A DNA stretch of 33,730 nt from Myxococcales bacterium (lineage in GTDB: Bacteria; Myxococcota_A; Polyangia; Polyangiales; Polyangiaceae): the NCBI GenBank assembly GCA_016794345.1, contig JAEUKE010000015.1, positions 1 through 33,730 on the forward strand, in the 5' to 3' direction. The notes under the pieces are model-generated. The model made no database searches. It saw only the letters and a list, made by a program, of their open reading frames with translations, and had not been told where the DNA came from. Positions within the stretch are counted from its first letter, which is position 1. Each line of letters starts with the position of its first letter. This document shows positions 29,982 through 33,730 of this stretch, one piece after another. A program made the translations under genes and the position numbers.

Positions 29982-31529
29982 ATGGCGAACCGAACCAATG
30001 AGCGCAGGCGGATGGGGCGCAGGACGGCCGGGGTCACGGCATCGTTCCTGCTCGCGGCGGCATGGTCGGCGGCACCGACCGAGGCACGGGCCGACGACAT
30101 CCTGGTCTTCCAGCAGCAGCTCGGGTTAGGCGCCGACACGGCCGGCCAGGAGGCGGAGACGCTCCTCGAGGGTCTCGGCCACACGGTCACGCTGGTCGCG
30201 TCGACCACGCCCGTCCTTCCCGACCTCGCGCCCTTCGACACCGTCTACTTCACGCAGGCGGCGGTCATGTCCGCCGACACGCAGAACGCCATCCTCGCCG
30301 CGCTCGCGGCGGACAAGGGCGTCTACGTCTCGGGTGAGAGCTCGCCCACCTTCGATCCGTTCTGCAACAGCTCCATCCAGAACCTGTTCAACCAGGCGCT
30401 GCTCCAGCCGGTCCAGCTCGGTAGCAGCTCGAACGCGGCGAATGCGCTCACGTTCAACGCGACGGCCGGCGGCAACATCAGCACCACGCCGAACACGCTC
30501 ACGTCGTTCACCGCCTCCGGGGCAGGCCGCGTCTTCGGCGCCATCTCCGCGAAGAACACGCTGCTCCAGGATGCCTCCAACATCAAGGCGGGCGGCGTCT
30601 TCCCCCCGGAAGACCTCGACAAGATGAGCGGCTGCGCGATCGTCGTGATGGATCTCGATTGGTGGACGCCGGCCGGCGGCACCGCCGCCGCACGCGAGGC
30701 CGTCGCCGAGAACTTCCAGACATTCTTGAACGGCTGCGCCGACAGCGACGACGACGGCGTCTCGGATCCGCAAGAGACCACCAGCGCCACGGGCACGAAC
30801 GATCCCGACAGCGACGACGACGGCCTCTGCGACGGCTACGGCACGGGCAACGGCACCTGCATCCCCGGCGACGGCGTCTACGAGGACTTCGACGGGGACA
30901 CGATGATCGATCCCCTCGATCCGGACGACGACAACGACGGCGTGCCCACGTCCTTCGAGGCGCCGCTCGAGGTGATGTACCCGAACATCGACGGCGACGA
31001 CGCGCCGACCTGGGAGGACCTCGACTCCGACGGCGACGGCTACGCCGATATGATCGAGGGCGAAAACGACTACAACATGAACGGCATCCCCGCGATCGTG
31101 GAGATCGGGGATTTCCCGATGCCGTGCGACGACGACTCGGACTGCGGCGGGCCGCAGAGCGGCATGGTCTGCGACGACGCGCTGGCGCTCTGCACCGAGG
31201 GCTGCCGCGGCCAAGGCGGCAACGGCTGCCCCACCGGGGAGACGTGCACCTCGACCGACAACACGATCGGTGACTGCATCCCCGACGGAACGGGCGGGGG
31301 CGGCACCGGCGGGTCGGGCCCGAGCGGCTCGGGCTCGGCGGCCGGAGGGACGACGAGCGTGACGGCCGTGACATCGACCTCCGCCACCGGCGCCGGCGAA
31401 GACGACGGCGGGGGAGACGACGGCTGCAGCTGCAGGTCCGGCGGCACGGGCAGCGGCCCCAAGGCGGCGCTCGTCGCTCTCGGCCTCGCGCTGCTCCTCG
31501 GTCGTCGCGCCTCGTCGCGCAAGAAGTGA
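29982..31529 (+). CDS. Secreted TSP3-like calcium-binding protein with MYXO-CTERM tail
   Basis: A 515-residue exported protein. The signal sequence is extended (ANRTNERRRMGRRTAG, then VTASFLLAAAWSAAPTEARA). Residues about 38-245 are an alpha/beta domain (DDILVFQQQLGLGADTAGQEAETLLEGLGHTVTLV, then FDTVYFTQAAVMSADTQNAILAALAADKGVYVSGE) whose shape is like a class I amidotransferase or DUF4347-type fold, without a clear catalytic triad. Next come thrombospondin-3-like calcium loops (DSDDDGVSDPQE, DPDSDDDGLCDG, DLDSDGDGYADMIEG), a Cys-rich part and a Gly/Ser/Thr linker. The end is GCSC, a hydrophobic span and RR plus Lys, which fits MYXO-CTERM, the signal for myxosortase processing and cell-surface attachment. 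It is probably displayed on the outer surface. Confidence 0.85.
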   Translation: MANRTNERRRMGRRTAGVTASFLLAAAWSAAPTEARADDILVFQQQLGLGADTAGQEAETLLEGLGHTVTLVASTTPVLPDLAPFDTVYFTQAAVMSADTQNAILAALAADKGVYVSGESSPTFDPFCNSSIQNLFNQALLQPVQLGSSSNAANALTFNATAGGNISTTPNTLTSFTASGAGRVFGAISAKNTLLQDASNIKAGGVFPPEDLDKMSGCAIVVMDLDWWTPAGGTAAAREAVAENFQTFLNGCADSDDDGVSDPQETTSATGTNDPDSDDDGLCDGYGTGNGTCIPGDGVYEDFDGDTMIDPLDPDDDNDGVPTSFEAPLEVMYPNIDGDDAPTWEDLDSDGDGYADMIEGENDYNMNGIPAIVEIGDFPMPCDDDSDCGGPQSGMVCDDALALCTEGCRGQGGNGCPTGETCTSTDNTIGDCIPDGTGGGGTGGSGPSGSGSAAGGTTSVTAVTSTSATGAGEDDGGGDDGCSCRSGGTGSGPKAALVALGLALLLGRRASSRKK

Positions 31530-31549
31530 ACCCGGCGTAGAATGCGCGC

Positions 31550-32332
31550 GTGGGCGCGCTCGCCGAACGCTGGCTGAAAGGAGTCCCCGCGTTGAAAGAC
31601 GTGGGGCTCCGCGTTCAGCTCCTCGCGAGCGACATCGCGTCGCTCGACCTCGCCGAGGTCGCCGAGGCGCTCGAGGAGACCTGCATGCTCGCCGAGCAAG
31701 CCGAGCCTCGAGCGCGCGAGGTGCTCTCCGCGGCCGTGCCGACGCTGACCGATCCCGCGCACGACGCGCTCGTCGCGCAGCTCCGCGAGTCGGCGCAGGA
31801 GACCGGCAGGCTCGCGCTCGCGCGTTTCCTCCGCCGCCGGGCGAAGCCCGCGGCGTTCCCCGAGCCGCCGCCCGCCCCCGATCATCGGCACCCCGGCCAA
31901 TCGCAGGTGGGCAAGCCGCTGACCCTCGGGGAGCGCAAGGCGCTGGCGCGAGGCCGCGACCGGTTCGTGCTCGATCGGCTGCTGCGCGATCCGCACCCGG
32001 CCGTCATCAAAAACGTCCTCTCCAACGCCAGGATCACGGAGGACGACGTCGTCAGGCTCGCCGCGCGCCGGCCCACGTTCCCCGACGTGCAGGCGGAGAT
32101 CGCCCGCCACGTGCGCTGGTCGATCAGGCCTCGGGTGCGCCTCGCGCTCGTGCAAAACCCCTTCACGCCGCCGAGCATCAGCGTGCCGCTCCTGTCGCTG
32201 CTCGTCAGGCCGGAGCTCGATCAGGTCGTCGCCGCGACCGACATTCCTGCCATCGTCCGCGGCGCTGCGCTCGATTTGCTCGACCGCCGCCCGCCGGTCC
32301 CGCTGCCGGAAGAGCCGCCGGAGACGCAGTAG
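31550..32332 (+). CDS. Uncharacterised helical protein with HEAT-like segments
   Basis: A 260-residue protein that I do not recognise by name. It is predicted almost entirely helical, and the segment LLRDPHPAVIKNVLSNARITEDDVVRLAARRPTFPDVQAEIARH followed by VRWSIRPRVRLALVQNPFTPP has the rhythm of leucine-rich-variant or DUF2336-type helical repeats, in which HP..i...l..N..it...v..la.r recurs. A proline-rich linker (AAFPEPPPAPDHRHPG) divides the two halves. There is no signal peptide, so it is cytoplasmic. The GTG start lies 6 nt after a TAGAAT box (31538-31543) and lacks a Shine-Dalgarno sequence, so it may be leaderless. Its stop is separated from the stop of the convergent gene by only one base. 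Confidence 0.75.
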   Translation: MGALAERWLKGVPALKDVGLRVQLLASDIASLDLAEVAEALEETCMLAEQAEPRAREVLSAAVPTLTDPAHDALVAQLRESAQETGRLALARFLRRRAKPAAFPEPPPAPDHRHPGQSQVGKPLTLGERKALARGRDRFVLDRLLRDPHPAVIKNVLSNARITEDDVVRLAARRPTFPDVQAEIARHVRWSIRPRVRLALVQNPFTPPSISVPLLSLLVRPELDQVVAATDIPAIVRGAALDLLDRRPPVPLPEEPPETQ

Positions 32333-32333
32333 G

Positions 32334-33416
32334 TCAGAACCCCATCGCGCGGGCCTGTGCTCGGCCGGTCTCGCCGCGCCGCCAGATCACCGCGTCGAGC
32401 ACGTAATGGGTGGCCTGCGGTACGGCGAGCAGCGGCACGACGACGGCGGTGATGCCGGCCGAGAGCAGCGCCTCGTCGGACGCCACGCCGCCGAAGAGCT
32501 GCGGGTGCGCGTGCCAGACCAGCCGATCCCAGATCATCTCCTCGAAAAACGCGATGGCGAGGAGCACACCGTAGAAGAGGGCGAGCCCGCCTCGCAGGAC
32601 CAGCCTCGAGCCCAGCGCGAGCGGCTGATCGCGGGCGCGCTCGCGCGCGTAGAACCACAAGAACGCGACGTAGGGCACACCGTGCACGATCACGTTGGCG
32701 ACCGTGAACGTGAAGTCCGAGTCGGTCGCCACGATGCCGATGTACCAGGTCGCCGCGGTGGTGATCACGACGACGTGTTTGCCGAGCTGGACGCTGCCCT
32801 GCAGGGCGAGCATGACGGCGCGCATCGCGTAGACGGCGAGCACCGCCGCGTAGAGCACGGAGGCCGCCGGGAGGAGCGGCGCGAGCGCAGGGGCCTCGAC
32901 GAAGTCGCCGGGCAAGAACCAGCTGAACGACCGCGGCGTCGCGTGCCAGACGAGCACCGGATAGAGCGTCGCCACGTACACGGCGGCGTCGTCGATCACG
33001 CGGTCGACAAGCTTCTTCGAGAGCCCCGCGCGTGCGCGGTAAATCGCGACCCAGCCGACCTGCTGCCGCACGAAATGGAGGAGCGCCACGTAAGCCAGAC
33101 CGCGCCAGAACCACTCGCGTGAGACGGCGTGCAGGCCCAGCCCACAGAGGAAACACGCGAGCGGCACGCCGGCGTAGAGAAGCGGCCGGCGACGGAGCTC
33201 GGAGGTGTCGAAGTAGGTTCGGAACAGCGTCGAGTAGACGTGCGCGACGTCGACAACGATCACGAACAGGAGGAAGCCCCACGTGGGGAGCGCCCCGCCT
33301 TCGCCGGCCAGGCGCGGCGCGAGCGCCACGAGGGCGAGCGACAGCGCCGCGGAGCCCCCGAACACCGCGAGATCGACCCGCGGGCCCCACAACCACGGCC
33401 CGTTCGCGGCGGGCAC
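32334..33416 (-). CDS. Polytopic membrane protein of unknown function
   Basis: A 360-residue membrane protein with about eight to nine predicted spans (for example LAVFGGSAALSLALVALAP, WGFLLFVIVVDVAHVYSTLFRTYF, LYAAVLAVYAMRAVMLAL and ALFYGVLLAIAFFEEMIW). Several conserved-looking polar groups lie in or next to spans: DVAHVYSTLFRTYFD, FVRQQVGWVAIYRAR, NVIVHGVPYVAFLWFY and QATHYVLDAVIWRR. Histidines and arginines near the membrane suggest an enzyme or a cofactor-binding protein rather than a channel. Similar uncharacterised proteins occur in myxobacteria and other environmental bacteria. The start is GTG (33414-33416), 9 bp after the stop of the DUF350 gene, so both are likely co-transcribed. 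Confidence 0.78.
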   Translation of the reverse strand: MPAANGPWLWGPRVDLAVFGGSAALSLALVALAPRLAGEGGALPTWGFLLFVIVVDVAHVYSTLFRTYFDTSELRRRPLLYAGVPLACFLCGLGLHAVSREWFWRGLAYVALLHFVRQQVGWVAIYRARAGLSKKLVDRVIDDAAVYVATLYPVLVWHATPRSFSWFLPGDFVEAPALAPLLPAASVLYAAVLAVYAMRAVMLALQGSVQLGKHVVVITTAATWYIGIVATDSDFTFTVANVIVHGVPYVAFLWFYARERARDQPLALGSRLVLRGGLALFYGVLLAIAFFEEMIWDRLVWHAHPQLFGGVASDEALLSAGITAVVVPLLAVPQATHYVLDAVIWRRGETGRAQARAMGF

Positions 33417-33425
33417 GGCGCCTCG

Positions 33426-33683
33426 TCAGCCCTTGATGGCGGCCGAAATGATGAGCGACAAGCCGATGATGACGGAGCCGATGACGATGCCGAGCGACGT
33501 GTTCTGATCGTGCTCGATCTCCTTGCGGATGGAGAACGGCGCGATCCTCGTGATGGCAAAGAAGGCCACGCCGAAGACGATGATCCCGACGGTCGCGAAG
33601 ATGAGCGAGTACAGGACCGGCATCAGGATGCGGCCCATGAGCGAGGTCCCCGCTTCGGCTTCCGCGAACAGAATTGAGTGCAT
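33426..33683 (-). CDS. DUF350 (UPF0719) small membrane protein
   Basis: An 85-residue protein with two spans (VLYSLIFATVGIIVFGVAFFAI and SLGIVIGSVIIGLSLIISAA). Between them lies the typical DUF350 link: TRIAPFSIRKEIEHDQNTSLGIVIG, in which the acidic KEIE and the N..lG....G part of the next span are recognisable. Family members may occur with membrane enzymes, but their molecular function is not established. The ATG at 33681-33683 has a purine-rich GAGGAGAA upstream as a ribosome binding site. On the minus strand a TACGCT hexamer (complement of 33712-33717) lies further upstream as a possible -10 box. It leads a two-gene unit with the polytopic membrane protein. Confidence 0.85.
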   Translation of the reverse strand: MHSILFAEAEAGTSLMGRILMPVLYSLIFATVGIIVFGVAFFAITRIAPFSIRKEIEHDQNTSLGIVIGSVIIGLSLIISAAIKG

Positions 33684-33711
33684 CGTCCCTGGTTCTCCTC
33701 GTCCGGGCGCG

Positions 33712-33717
33712 AGCGTA
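33712..33717 (-). promoter_or_regulatory. TACGCT -10-like box upstream of the DUF350 gene
   Basis: The hexamer (minus-strand TACGCT) lies 28 nt before the ATG at 33683. It fits the TANGCT form seen at 8870, 10121 and 29968, but here the message would have a short leader with a ribosome binding site. No -35 box can be tested because the window ends. Confidence 0.3.
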
Positions 33718-33730
33718 CCCTGAGCGGCCC

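Noticed and set aside
1..33730. tRNA, rRNA, insertion sequence or prophage genes
   Set aside because: No cloverleaf-like sequences, rRNA segments, transposase DDE motifs, integrases or phage structural genes were seen by eye; short ncRNAs cannot be excluded.

Overview
This 33.7 kb window is very GC-rich chromosomal DNA that most resembles a myxobacterium, probably a Polyangiales/Sorangiineae-type member of Myxococcota. The reasons are Hanks-type Ser/Thr kinases fused to PEGA or HEAT-like regions, many lipoproteins with poly-Ser/Gly linkers after the lipobox, the DGDxLxDCADPDC type of Cys/Asp motif, a secreted protein ending in a MYXO-CTERM-like GCSC + hydrophobic + Arg tail, and abundant GTG starts. 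The genus is inference. I found no rRNA, tRNA, integrase, transposase, phage gene or CRISPR array.

Layout. 12-452 (-) is a small VOC/glyoxalase-fold protein. 562-1958 (+) is an AbiE-type type IV toxin-antitoxin pair with the toxin gene first, preceded by a promoter with a 20-bp palindrome. 1985-2557 (-) is a MerR-like regulator. Upstream of it, 2558-2948 is a non-coding stretch filled with a 43-bp-period repeat built on CCGTCCATCC. 2949-7789 (-) is a five-gene operon (HAD phosphatase, ABC ATPase, substrate-binding protein, two permeases) in which all four junctions are GTGA start/stop overlaps. A FabH-like ketoacyl-ACP synthase (7857-8840) diverges from it.

8885-16194 (+) is an envelope block: two lipoproteins with low-complexity linkers, a membrane TPR protein, then a close set of PhnD-like periplasmic binding protein, TatT-like lipoprotein and a large HpnN/MMPL-type RND protein. 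A nested inverted-repeat element (16299-16415) separates it from a fused homocysteine S-methyltransferase/methylenetetrahydrofolate reductase (16483-18363).

18390-29826 (-) is signal transduction. The upstream four-gene operon encodes a cytoplasmic Ser/Thr kinase with a HEAT-like tail, a catalytically degenerate HD-GYP-like protein with a long disordered tail, and two related Cys-motif lipoproteins. Next comes a membrane Ser/Thr kinase with an extracytoplasmic PEGA domain, overlapping by GTGA a signal-peptide protein that also has a PEGA-like segment. The kinase and the pseudo-HD-GYP protein appear to share an extra domain that I do not recognise by name.

29982-33683 holds a secreted TSP3-like calcium-binding protein with a MYXO-CTERM tail (+), a small helical protein (+), and a DUF350 membrane protein followed by a multispan membrane protein (-). 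The features I rate as most likely to be new are the kinase/pseudo-HD-GYP/lipoprotein operon, the 43-bp repeat field, the reversed AbiE module with its operator, and the PhnD-like/TatT-like/RND gene set.
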